Part shown: piece after piece, positions 42,133-54,367 of the stretch
How the letters are laid out: each line of letters begins with the position of its first letter
How positions within the stretch are numbered: the stretch's first letter is position 1
Assembly (NCBI GenBank): GCA_036346395.1
Contig: CM070611.1
Coordinates: 22,826,473-22,890,472, forward strand
DNA: 64,000 bases
Direction: 5' to 3'
Source: Hsuehochloa calcarea
Lineage: Eukaryota; Streptophyta; Magnoliopsida; Poales; Poaceae
Notes under the pieces: generated by a model
Database searches by the model: none
What the model was told of the DNA's origin: nothing
The model's input: only the letters and a program-made list of their open reading frames with translations
Translations under genes and position numbers: made by a program

Positions 42133-44438
42133 TGTAATACCTCATAAATCCAGCTAGGTTGTATCATTTCGAATGTCTGGGAATATTATTCGAAAACGAG
42201 ATTTAAAACTTTCCGAAACCAAATCGGTAGAAAGAACGAAGTCGGAGGGAGTAAAAGAAATAGCTTTCGTCGGATTTTTCCAATCGTGAGGGGGTAAAAG
42301 TTATTTTTAAATCAACCCGGGCCGCATGATCGGAGGAGTAAAAGAAATAGCTTTCGTCGGATTTTTCCAATCAGCGGGGTAAAGTTATTTTTGTCAACTT
42401 TGGGCGCGATCCATGACCCAGAGGCCCAAGAGGGGGCCGGTCGGCCCATGTAGGGGCCGGCCAAAAAGGGGGGGGGGCGCCACTCCCCCCCAAAACCATA
42501 GCCGCCACATGCTCCTCCCCTCCCCCTTGGCCGCCTCTTCCCCTCCCCCAAGCCGGCCTCCTTGATGCTCCTTGGCGCCTCCTCGCTGTGGTGGTGCCAT
42601 CTCCGGTGATCCCCGTCGCTCCTCCTCAAGGTCCCCTCCAACATCTCCGTTCCCCGCCGCCGTCGACGCCCGTTCGTCGTCTCCCGGTGGCCGGCCCTAA
42701 GAGAGGAAAGAGAGGGGAAGGGAGGAAGACCCATGTGCAGCGGATCTTCGTCGTCCTACTGGTCTACAAGGGTAATTAGACCTCCGATTCGTTGTTTGAT
42801 TCCATTAGAGTTGAGAATCCGATTGGATTTGTAGTTTCGTTTTGATTCTGTTAATAGATTGATTCTGTCCAGTACGTTGTACCTCAGTTTAGGGCGTCGT
42901 AGAGGCCGAATTAGATATCTGTGTCTTCTGGAGAATTGTTCCTGGTTTAATTAGCTTTCTTTTGGCACCTGGATCACGAATTTTGACCCAGTAGATTAAA
43001 AGTTATGACTGTTTTACCACGTACTGCTCTGTCTGTCAGAAATTCTGGGTATAGTCGGTTGCACCTAGGTTTTGATCTAGTTAGAGTCAGAATCAGGTCG
43101 GCCACCCAACTAGGTTTATGAAGATAATTTCACCATGTTTCCAGGCTGATAAAGATCACTTTATTTGGATCAGTGGTTTAAAAGTTAGAGCCTTTTCTTT
43201 AGGGCTGTTTTGAATTCTGGACAGACTGCAGTTATAGTTTTTCATTGGATGGTTAGACCTCTGTTTTGGCCGAATTAGAGTTTACCATCAACTAGAGTTT
43301 CGTAGCCCGTTACGTTAAGAGAAGATGAGCACTGGTTTCAGGTCTTTTGGACTTACAGTTATTTATTGGTGAATTTTCTAGTAAAACTGCCAGTTTAGGG
43401 GTATTTGGAATGTTTGGGCGAATGGATCAAATTGAACCTTTTGTTTGGTTGGTTTGGTTAGAGATTGTGGGAGGGCACGTGTAGCGATGTCTTGCTCGTT
43501 TGTCCTCATTTTGATTATTTTATATTGTAGGCGGTGAAGCGGTGAGTGGAGGGGTATCTCATTTACCTCCCAACCCGTCGCAGCGAGGCAGGCAAGTAAC
43601 TTGTATACTATGATTGATGCATTATATGATGTGTGAATGAATGATTATATTTGTTCGTATTTGTAGATGAATGCCATGTGTATCTTTTCATTTATGAGTA
43701 CTATTCAATATTGCTATGGGATCACATCATGACATGCATAAATTACCTTTGTAAGACCCATCAATTCCAGTATGGGCACTTGAAAATCCCATCAATTCCA
43801 GAATGGGTATATGAGTCCACCATTCCAATGTGGGCCATGTTACGTGAGTCCACCATTCCAATGTGGGCCACGTTGGACGGTCGTATGAAACGTTCTTCAT
43901 ACGATTACTTTAAGTGAACACCGACGGGTGTTTCACTCGCTATACCGGTATATACTGCAATATGTCCACTTCCTTCACTGCATCATTTCATTTCATCCAT
44001 TCATAAGAATTGTTTCCAATAAATGTTCAAACCGTGAAAATGTATATGGTTCATTGGATGTTGATTGTTACTTTCAAGTACTTGCTGAGTCTTTGGCTCA
44101 TTCTTGCTTTGTTGTTTTATTTAGGTAAATGACAAGGAAGAACGGTTTCATGGAGGGTAGATCAACACGATGCACTCACTACCATAATTCCAAACATTTG
44201 AGAACTTATTATTGTCTTCTATTTATACCCTGCGTTGAATTGTAATAAGCCAACATGGCCGTATTTACCTTATCTCCTTGAAATGTTTATTTCCAATCCG
44301 TTGATTAAACTGTTGAAGATTTCCTGTTCACGTATATCCTTGTGGTACGTCAATTCTAGTAATACTTATTGTTGCGAATTTCTTAAAGATTAGTGACTGT
44401 ATGTGACATCTTGACTTCCTTATAGTCAGGTTGTTACA
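42133..44438 (+). repeat. Gypsy B 5' LTR (2306 bp)
   Basis: Near identical to 59633-61854, but about 84 bp longer because a stretch around GTAAAAGAAATAGCTTTCGT is duplicated (42243 and 42331, 88 bp apart). It contains a short repeat TCCACCATTCCAATGTGGGC near 43818 and 43851. Open frames within it are not genes. Confidence 0.92.
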
Positions 44439-44440
44439 GT

Positions 44441-44452
44441 TGGTATCAGAGC
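44441..44452 (+). other. Gypsy B primer-binding site
   Basis: TGGTATCAGAGC, two bases after the LTR end, complementary to the 3' end of initiator-methionine tRNA. Confidence 0.9.
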
Positions 44453-44944
44453 GGGCTTTAGGTCCGTGGTAATTAAGTTATTAAAATGACATCTTGTGCC
44501 GATGGGTGGGGTTTGGGAAATCCATTGTTTCCGCATTTCTAGTGATGTTGTTCATTATGTTGTATGGTATAGAATTGCTTCTGTACTATCTTTCTTGTTA
44601 TTAATCTATGACGTGATGCGATATCCTATATATCTATGAATTATTCTATGATTGTCATGAGATGATCCTATATATTCATAATTGATTGCATTAGTTATGC
44701 GTATCGGTAGCGGACGTCAAGCAGCTGAGTTCGTGGTTGTAAATCCCGGTTTTACTGAGCTACACCCTTTATTCGTGTTGTAATAGTAGAGAAGTTCTTA
44801 CCTGTTCCATAGTTACGTGTTGAGCTGAGCTCATTGATGAAGTTGTTGTCCTTCTCAAGTTTGTATCTAGTTTTCTGGTTGTAGTTTCTGATAGTTCGTG
44901 AATTTCTTTTGAATGGAGGGTTATAATGAAGTGGGCAATCTCTA

Positions 44945-46585
44945 TGAGAGACCATGTGAGAGGTCCTCCACTCTGAGTGATGAGTATTTGACAAGTGTGT
45001 TGATTAGATTGAGAGTTGAGGTTCTCGGTTTGGACTGCTTACGTCTTGAATCAGGAAATCGGAACTACCGCGAGTGTATGGAGCGGAAGTTCGATAAATC
45101 GAACTACGGTGTTGAAAATCGGAACTTCCGTTTAATCTGGTTTTGAGTTCGTTGAGCTAAAGTGCGGAACTTCCGCACTGGTGTCATGAAGTACCGCTAT
45201 GTCCGACAGAGAGTCGAAAATCGAATTGAATTTCGGGAAATCGGATGTTAGAAGATCGGAAGTTCCGCAATGGTAAGCGCGGAACTTCCGATAATCCTGA
45301 TAAGTGCGGATGTTCCGGAAATCGGAACTTCCGCTGTGGTAAGTGCGGAACTTCCGATTGTGTCCAGAACCGTGCAGAGAAGGAAAACTTGTGATTTTGA
45401 TTTTGTATGAGTTTGAGTCTTATACAATTGTTGATGCTATGATATTGTGCAATGCTATGTGATGTGTTTTTTGGTTGTAATATTGCGCAGGCATCGAGAT
45501 GGAGTCGTGGCGAGACACGTGGACCGGACTAGGCGCAGGAGGCGTTGAGGTCGAACGGTCGGGATGTGTCAAGACGGCGTGAATCTTGAAGCGGTTAAGT
45601 AGTCGTGCACAAGAAGGAAGACGGAGGCTTCCAGAAGGTGCGCAAGGGGCGAAACGGTATTTTCGCAAAGCGGCACAAGTGGAGGTGGCTCCGTTCGGGT
45701 GTAGTGGGCTTAATGGGTTGGAGGCCCATTAAGCAAAGGCTATAAATAGAGGTGAACCCCTGGTACTAGGGTTAGACTTGGAGAGAGAAAAATTAGGGTT
45801 AGCCTTAGCAAAAGAGTTTGTTTTGCTTTTTGAGAGTTTGTTGAGTTGAGAGAGAATGAACTGAAAATCCTGTAATCATTCCTCTGTGGTTCCTTGTAAT
45901 CTTTTGATTTCTCTTAATGAATCTCTGAGGTTTTGATTACCTGTCTATGCCTTTCTCTATTCTCTTTCTCGTTCATGTTGAATATTTAAGGTTTTGATGT
46001 ATCTTTTGATTCGTCCAATGGAATAGCATGAAACTTGATATCTAGAGTCGTTTTGCTATTGCTAATGGATTCCCAAAGTCTCATGAACTAAGAATCTGAG
46101 AATCGTGTCTATTTTGGGTTTTGGTCTTTCTTTCCCCTTCTTCAAGAAATCCATATTTAGCTTGATTATTGGATCTTTGTTTGCGATTCTTCTCCATAAG
46201 GTCAAGATGATGTTTAGAATGATGTCCTGTGAACCTTGACCTGAGAAGAGCACTCAATATTTCGCATTTTGGATTTTTGAGAAAAACCCGAGCGCACTGT
46301 TCTTCTTCCAGGACAATCGGAACTTCCGATTGTCCATGGCGAACTATCTGCAGCGGAACTTCCATGATGAACCCCGGAACTTCCGGAGTGCGGAACTACC
46401 GCCGGGTAAAATCGGAACGTCCGATTTCTCCAGAACAGTCTGAAACTTCTGTTTTTGTTCTCTGATTTTGCTTCACTCTTCTTGAGATATCCAGAGGACT
46501 TTGTAGGTCTTATTTAATTACAGCAAAGGGGAGTTATTAATTTTAAAGCACCATTCACCCCCTCTGTTGCCATTTCGGTCCTTCA
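44945..46585 (+). repeat. Copia C 5' LTR (1641 bp) with TATA box and primer site
   Basis: Contains TATAAATAGAGG at 45741. Two clusters of CGGAACTTCCG-like near-palindromes lie at 45050-45370 and 46310-46450. The primer site TGGTATCAGAGCC follows at 46588-46600. Confidence 0.92.
45050..45370. promoter_or_regulatory. Cluster of CGGAACTTCCG near-palindromes in the Copia C LTR
   Basis: At least eight copies or one-mismatch variants of CGGAACTTCCG / CGGAAGTTCCG lie 370-690 bp upstream of the TATA box. The second LTR repeats the cluster at about 54480-54780. Each motif is its own reverse complement except at the central base. A role as a host-factor binding site is inference. Confidence 0.55.
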
Positions 46586-46641
46586 ATTGGTATCAGAGCC
46601 GGTTAGCTCTTCTTTATAGATCTTAACCGGTCTTCAGAGCC

Positions 46642-49600
46642 ATGGCAACGGACAAGTATTCCACCAAGCCTCCAGTCTTTGATGGTCTGGATTACCCCTT
46701 CTGGAAGAGCCGAATGGAAACGTATATCCAGGCTCAGGGGTATGCCATCTGGAGAAAGGTGAAAGTCAGGTTTCTTTGTTCTGCCGATGAGAACATCAAT
46801 GTGGGAAATATGGTCGATGTTGAGACAAATGCTAAGGCAAGGAACATTATCATTCGTGGTTTGGCGTAGTGAGTTTGATCGTATTTTCATTTGATTTCGC
46901 TATGACATCCGGGTGACCCTCGATGCATACCATGAGGGCACCACTCGAGTTAAGACGGTTCGACAAGACCAGTTCAAGCGTGAGTACTGAGAAATTTGAA
47001 ATGCTTCTTTGGTGAATCTTTAGACGAGTGCTTTTGGCGTTTCACAAAATCTTGAGCAACCTCGAGCGGTCGGTCTTACATACCCGACTCGGATAACGCC
47101 GACGGATGCTTTACGCACTTGATCTTCGTGTTTGGGAGATGAAAGTGACTACCATCAAAGATAGCACGGACCTCTCGACTCGACTCTTGATGCGCTTTAC
47201 TCGCGCCTCAAGACTCACGAGATTGACATTGTCTCTCGAAGGTCGAAGTCACAATCGATGGCTTTAGTCACCGATCCCACTTCGGATCTTCTTACGAGTC
47301 AATACGTGGGTTCTCCTAGCTGCTCTCGTGACATAAGCGATGATCGTTAGAGCGACTTGAGGATGAGCAGCTAGCCCTCCTAGCTCGGAAGTTTTCCCAT
47401 GCTTACAAGAGGAGGAGGGATGGTAAAGAGGAGGTCTGTGATTTGTTTCGAGTGTGGTGGCCCCAACCACATCCGAGCAAACCGTCCCAAGCTTGGGAAG
47501 GGCAAAGGTGACTATGGCGGTCCAAGCAAGAACGACTACATCGACAAGAACCGCAACACGAAGCCCTCAAAGACTGACCAAGGCAAGAAGAAGTTCGCAA
47601 CTTTGGGAAAGCTAAGAAGTTGTTCCATCGCGTCCTCACCGCCCTCGACGAGTGGACACCGCGAGGTGGAGGGGTGGAGGACGATGATGGGAAGGACGAT
47701 CATGATCCCAAGGACGACGGCAACTTCTCCCGGCATGTGCTTCATGGCCCTCTGGGCGAATCGAGCGACAATGAGTGGTGTACTCCGACTCGACGAGGTT
47801 AGTCCCACTTATGACCAGCTTAATGATGCTTTTCTTAAGCTAGGTAGATTCCATGCTAAGTCTAGGGCTAAGTGTGTTGGGTTGGAGAAGGAAGTAGCTA
47901 GACTATCACGGAGCTCACTTTACTTACATCCGCTCCCTCCGTGATGAATGTGACACATCTTTGTGCTTTGATTGATGATATGGAAAAACTAAGGACCTTA
48001 CATGATAGTGTGTCCTCTGAACTTGACATGATTAAGGTAGAGAACATTAGCCTTCTTCTTTGAATTAGAGATGAGTAGGATAGCACCTCCTTCATCCACT
48101 CTGTTGAGGCTCCGCTTGCACCTCATGTGAGGTTAAGGACAATTCGTTTAGAGGTCTTTATACCATGCTGCTTGATCTGCCTGAAACTTGTGAAAATTGT
48201 AATAATCTCAAGATGAACCTAAAACGGGCAGATCACAAAATTGCTGAATTTCAAGCTGCGCTACTAGAGCCTGTTGTTTCTTGTTTAAACTGTCCTAAGT
48301 TAAGCTGCTTGAACTAGAATCAGATTCAAGCGGTTTCAAGAAATGATTGATCACAAGATAACAAATTGGCTCAAGATGCTTCTAAGGACCTTGTTAGCTC
48401 ACCTTGCAATCATTGTAATAAACTAAAATGTGATTTGGTTGCATTGGATGAAAAATGTGTGAAGCTAACTAAGGACCTTCTAGAGACACAATCATCCGCT
48501 TGTATTGTGTGTCTTTGGGAAGAAGTCTAAGGGTTTGGTAGAGACGCATAGTAACGTGAACCAACTGCTAGCGAGGACTGTCCCCCAAAGTCTACCGTGC
48601 GTGCACAAGCCAATCTTTCCTCCGTTATTGGTTCTTCTTACGCTCCCTTACCTTCTTTGTCCCTTCTTCCCCGCTCTTCTTGCACCTCTCTCTTTGGAGT
48701 GTCGGTATCTTATGAACACTCTCGAGAGGTTTGTAGGAGGCAAGAAGAAGCTCAATCTCATTCTAGACAAATCTAAAATTTGCAGATTTAATCGTGGTCT
48801 AGGATATGATATCCGGGAGGATATGAGGAAGCATCCACCGTCGTGCTCAAAACCATAGCACCGTGTGTGATCAAAACTAAGCCCGGGTGAGAAAGTCAAT
48901 TTTAAGTCGCGAGGTTTTGTTCAAAGGATTTACGACGATAAGGTGATCCCACTGCAGCTTGGCCCCTCGTAAGGCGAAGTATCATTGCACCTTCGTCGTA
49001 AAGATGGACATTTAGTTGATCATTGCTTCAGCGCGCCAAGATCGCGAAGAGATCGTGTTGAGTCTCTTAGGAACATTCAGGGTCAGCCCCAGATCTTGAG
49101 TGCACCTAAGACCAACACGAGGTCTAGATTTGTTCCATCTGATGATTTTGGGCAGCATCGAGGACTTGGTTTTTCTGAGTTTTCGATTTTCGTCCTCATG
49201 CTCCCTTTGGTCGTAATCTCCGCCGTCCCGAGGGTAGATCTCGTTTTCCTTTCGAGATAGCTACTCATGGCGAGATCACAGATGTTATCGCACTTCGACT
49301 CGCTCCTCCATAGCGATCGGATCCAAAGAACAGTGAGATCTTTGACTTGTTGAGTGACAGAGAGCGTAGGGTAGATAGAGGTCAGTCTTGCTTGACTACT
49401 TCATCTGTTCGTCGTGTTACTCAGTATTGGGTGCCAAAATCACTGCTGATTCACCCCAGTACTGAGACTTTACTCTGCTTGACTCGTGGTCGCATTTGGG
49501 AAGGAAAGGTCCGGATTGTAGACTCGGTTGTTCACGCCATATGACCGTGAGTCTCGTTGGTTTTCTTCCCTAGCCCGCACTCCGGTGATGAGACGATCAC

Positions 49601-52600
49601 CTTCGGAGATGCTTCATTTGGCGCGTCATCGCTAAAGGTACTTGTGAGCATTAATGATTCTTTCATTTTAAAAGATGTTGCCTTAGTAAGTAAGCTGCAG
49701 ATAATCGCTTTTAGTCTCTCGACTTACCGATGGCGGTTTGAGGTGAGCTTTAAGAAAAACAATTGCAAAATTCTTGATTCTTGGGTAGTCTAGTTTATGG
49801 ATTTCTCGTTATGGGAGGATTTTTCGTGCTGATTTTTCGGATCTTCCGTGATCCTCTCCGATGTTTAATTGCTTCGAATCCGTGATTTGTCTTTACGGCA
49901 TAGGAGACTTGGTCATATAGGATTTGATCATCGACCGAGTTAGCGGCCACGATCTCATTCGTGGTTTGCGAAACTCAAAATGGTCAAGGATCTTGTTTGT
50001 GCTCCTTGCCAAGCGCGGCAAAATGGTTGCCGCTTCACATCCTCGATTCTGATGACTATGACGGATGCACTGGTCAATCGCTCCATATGGACACGATGGG
50101 ACCGGCTAGAGTGCGATCGATGGGAGGAAGTGAGTACGTACTTGTCGTGGTCGATGACTTCTCGAGGTATTCTTGGGTGTTTTCTTAGCCTCGAAGGATG
50201 AGGCGTTTACTCTTTTTCGTGGTCTTTTAGTAGGCTTTCTGTTGAGCTCCCGGTGCATTACGAGCAATTCGACCGATAATGGCACCGAGTTCAAGAATTC
50301 CTACTTTGAGAGCTTTTGTGGTGAGGCAGTGTAGAGCACGGTTCTCGTCTCCATCGCCCCCAACAAAATGGCGTTGTGGAGAGGAAGAACCGCACCTTGG
50401 TCGAGATGGCGGACGATGCTTGATGAGTACTCTACACCTAGGAAGTTTTGGGTGAGGCAATTGCTCTCGCTTGTCATGTTTCTACAGAGTTTTCTTGAGC
50501 ACTCTTGCATCGCACTTCTTATGAGTTGAGATATGGCGAAAACCCAGTCTCGCATTTTCGTGTGTTTGGTTGCAAGTGTTTTATTTCAAGTGCAGGAACC
50601 TAGATAAGTTCGAGTCACGATCTTGTGATGGGATCTTTACGGGTTACTCGACTTCTTCTCGTGCCTATAGAGTGCAGGCTGCGAATCTAGTAAATTGTTA
50701 GAAACACAGTGAGGTGACCTTCGATGAGGCCATCCCAGGACTAGGCACGATATCTCGAGTTCCTTAGAGCGATCCGAGTCCATCTTTGTGGGCGATGAGG
50801 AGGATGGAGATGAGGTTGTTTACCGATCCAGTTCCTTCTCTTCCTCTTGAGGTGCCCTCTTCCACCGCACCTCGAGGAGATCGACCTACCTTCTCGCTTC
50901 TTTCGAAGCTAGTGGCTCTGTCCTATCTCGCTCGCTAATGAGGTAGAGGCCACTTCTTCATCTCACCTGGACCTCCAAGACACATTCAAAGGACCATCCT
51001 TGAGAGCGGATAATTGGAGATCTCTTTGAGCGAGTCACTCGTTCAAAAGCGGCATGTCTCTATTCTGTCTCCATTACGCCTTTGTTGCCTCGTTTGAGCC
51101 CAAAGACGTTTGTCATGCTCTTTTCGATGAGTCATGGACTAACGCCATGCACGAGGAATTGGAAAACTTTGAAAGGAACAAGGTCCGTCCTTGTTGAGCC
51201 CCTTCAAGGTCACAATATCATTGGGACCAAATGGGTGTTCAAGAACAAGCAAAGTGAAGATGGGTTAGTCATTGAAACAAGGCTAATTTGGTAGCTCGGG
51301 GTACTCTCAAGTTGAGGGTCTAGATTTGAAGAGACCTTTGCCCTGTAGCTAGACTTGAAGCCATTAGAATCACCGCTTGCCTTTGCGACTTCTAAGGGTT
51401 TCAAGCTTTACCAAATGGATGTCAAGAGTGCCTTCCTCAATGGCCTTATTGAGGAAGAAGTCTATGTCGATGACCTCACGGTTTCGAGAACCCCAAATAC
51501 CCTAACCATGTCTCTGGGCTTTCCAAAGCTTTGTATGGACTCAAGCGAGCTCCCGAGCTTGGTATGAAAGGCTTAAGTCCTATCTCACGAGCCATGGTTT
51601 TGAGATGGGTAAAATTGACAAGACTTTGTTCATCCGCCGTCTTGGCACCGATCTTCCGCTCGTCGGATCTCGTGGATGACATTATCTTTGGCGGCTCTCG
51701 CATGCTCGTTTCCCAGTTTTCCGATGTCATGAGCTCGGAGTTTGAAATGAGCATGATGGGCGAGTTGAGTTTCTTCCTTGGCTTCCAAATCAAACAGACT
51801 CGGGAGGGTACCTTTCTTCATCAAGGCAAATACACTCGAGACCTCTGAGCGTTTCGACATGAATGATGGAAAGCCAGTATCAACTCCAATGGCATCTACA
51901 GCTGCTCTGGATCCAGATGAAGACGGCGAACCTGTTGACCAAAAGGATTTCAGGAGCATGATAGGCTCTCTCTTGTACCTCACAGCCTCGAGACCAGACA
52001 TACACTTTTCTGTGTGTCTTTGTGCTCGGTTTCAGGCTTCTCCTCGCGTATCTCACCGTCAGGCGGTGAAGCGCATCTTTCGGTACCTTCGAGCTACCAT
52101 TGACTATGGCATCTGGTACTCTTCCTCTTCTTGTCTATCTCTTAGAGCCTTCTCCGATGCAGACTTTGCTGGCTGTAGGATAGATAGGAAGAGCACTTCT
52201 GGCACTTGTCAATTCATTGGCACTTCTCTCGTCTCCTGGTCGTCGAGGAAGCAATCCGGTGTTGCGCAGTCCACTGCAGAGGCCGAGTACGTTGCTGCAG
52301 CTAGTTGCTGTAGTCAAGTGCTTTGGATGGTCTCGACCCTGCAGGATTTCGGGCTATCTATCGACTGCGTTCCACTCTTCTGTGATAACACGTCTGCGAT
52401 TTGCATTGCCAAGAACCCAGTGCAACATTCTCGGACCAAGCATATTGATATCAGATATCACTTTCTTAGAGACCATGTAGAGAAGGGTGACATTGTGCTC
52501 CAGTTTGTGGAGAGTGAGCACCAGTTGGCAGATATCTTCACTAAGCCTCTGGACAGCTCTCGGTTTTCAGCTCTGCGGGGAGAGCTTGGGGTGGTTTGTC

Positions 52601-52618
52601 CTTACGGATTTCTTTGTG
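46642..52618 (+). pseudogene. Copia C gag-pol, disrupted
   Basis: gag starts at the ATG at 46642 (MATDKYSTKPPVFDGLDYPF) and stops at 46867. A zinc knuckle CFECGGPNHIRAN is near 47440 (final C replaced by R). Protease remnants lie near 49510. Integrase pieces include APCQARQNG and YVLVVVDDFSRYSWVF (about 49990-50186) and the QQNGV-ERKNRT region near 50360. RT covers about 51090-51850, with IIGTKWVFKNKQSEDG, YQMDVKSAFLNGLIEEEVYV and the VDDIIFGG box. RNase H (51859-52618) is one uninterrupted frame with DADFAG, STAEAEYVA and KHIDIRYHFLRD. Between about 46870 and 51860 the frame changes every few hundred bases. Confidence 0.85.
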
Positions 52619-52639
52619 AGGGGGCGTTGTGCTACTCTG

Positions 52640-54367
52640 TATTATATTATATTATATTATATCATACGCTTACTCCTTTCGGTTTCATTTCTTTTAATAT
52701 TTGGTCAAGTCCTTCCAAAGATAGGTTAGAGTGGTTCTCTTGCCAAATTGCTTTGACTGCTACTTCTTGTCTTGTGCTTCTAGGATGCTGCTTATTAGCT
52801 GTCTCTTCCTTCTCTAAGTAGAGCTTACTCACTTCTTATAGGTTCTAGCAGGGGTCGGGCCACCCTTGGGTAGACAGGGGCGATGTTTGCTCCTTAGTGT
52901 TTGTGTAGACCGGTGATAGTCCTAGAATCATATGGGGTAGATAAGAGTGCATGTCGAGCGATAGTTTTCTCTATATCTTTTCTATGCTCTAAAGGTGCCT
53001 TTTACGGTTTACTTATCGGTTCTCGCTTTTGTTCCTTTGGTTGGGGAGTTATTCTTGGTTATTCCATATTCTTAATGGTGTCATAACTCAACTTTGAATT
53101 AAAGATGCATCTCATTCGAAGGGAATCGGATTTTTGTACTTTTCATCAAGCATTGCATGATAATCAATTGGAGCCTTGTTTATTATCCCCTATGATCTGT
53201 TTTCACTTTTACATCTTGCCATGATTTATGCTAAACTGCTAGATCTATCATGACTTTTTATGTGTAGTTTAGTCTTTGCCATGCTAAGGTATTTAAAAAT
53301 GCTAAACTTGAATTAACATCTTGTCATGATAGCTCTTGAGACTAGTCTGGTTGACACTATCCTTTTATGATTTTCGCCATGTCAAGTAGGCTGAGTTGAG
53401 TCCGGAATCTCTTTTGAACTTGTGAGTAAGCTATGTCAGTTTGTTAAGAAACATGACTTATCTCTAATCACTGGTCTAAAAACTTCAAAAGCAAAAATGA
53501 TATCTTTTGTGCGAAAAAACTGATCTCACCAAATCTCTTTCATGAGACGGCTTGCCATTGCACTAGGCATGAACTCAGGGGGAGCCTTGGATGACCTAAG
53601 ATCATCTCCTTAAGTCTGTTGCTTGGAGTGGTCGCATAAGGCTTGGGATCTAGCACATGGTTTAAAAAGAAAAATGGTTGAAGCTTAGGAGGCAGTTGTG
53701 GATGGCACCTAGTCCAGAGCTTGCTTTACTGAGATAAAACCGTAAAAAGTCTTCTGAAAAAGAAAAATGTGCTAAAATTGCTTATCTTCAAAGAGACCAA
53801 GTTCTGGATAAAATGAGTCCCTCTTCAACTGGTAGCATTCTACACTGTTCATTATGAGTCTTCTTGGTTCAACTTAGATTATTTGACATGGCTTGCATCA
53901 TCTTTGGATATCTTTAGCTAGACTTCAATCTTGACTTATTTGACCTGCTAAAGAACTGGACCATTAATCAGATTATGGACTTTCTGTCTTAGCTCTTCTA
54001 TACATCGATTGTCATGATCTTGATAGCATTCTTCTGTGTTATGGCTTGGTGTAATACCCTAATAGTCATTTTGGATAATCTACATGGCTCCTAATGCTTA
54101 AAATGAACATCATATAGTCTTTTCCTCCCTTTTCTACATATTGATGATTTTATTGCCAAAGGGGGAGATTGATTGTGAGAAAAAGCCTTCTGAAGAAAAG
54201 TCTTGAGTTTTGTGCGAAAATTGCTCTTTAATCTCATCTCAAGTCTTTTTCTTTGTGTCAACTTGGTCTTGTGCTTAATTACTCTTGTTTAGACCTTGGT
54301 TGACTGTAATCTCAAACTCATCTTATGCTTTTTCGGTAATTGTCAATATACTCATCAAGGGGGAGAT
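52640..54367 (+). other. Copia C 3' non-coding tail with multiple polypurine tracts
   Basis: No long frame and no envelope-like gene is visible. Purine tracts AGGGGGAG (53577), AAAGGGGGAGATT (54158-54170) and AAGGGGGAGAT (54357-54367) occur, the last touching the LTR. Repeated tracts upstream of the 3' LTR are described for Sireviruses. Confidence 0.65.

Noticed and set aside
45050..45370. CRISPR-like regularly spaced repeats
   Set aside because: The repeated unit is only 11 bp, spacing is irregular, and it is part of a plant retrotransposon LTR present twice.
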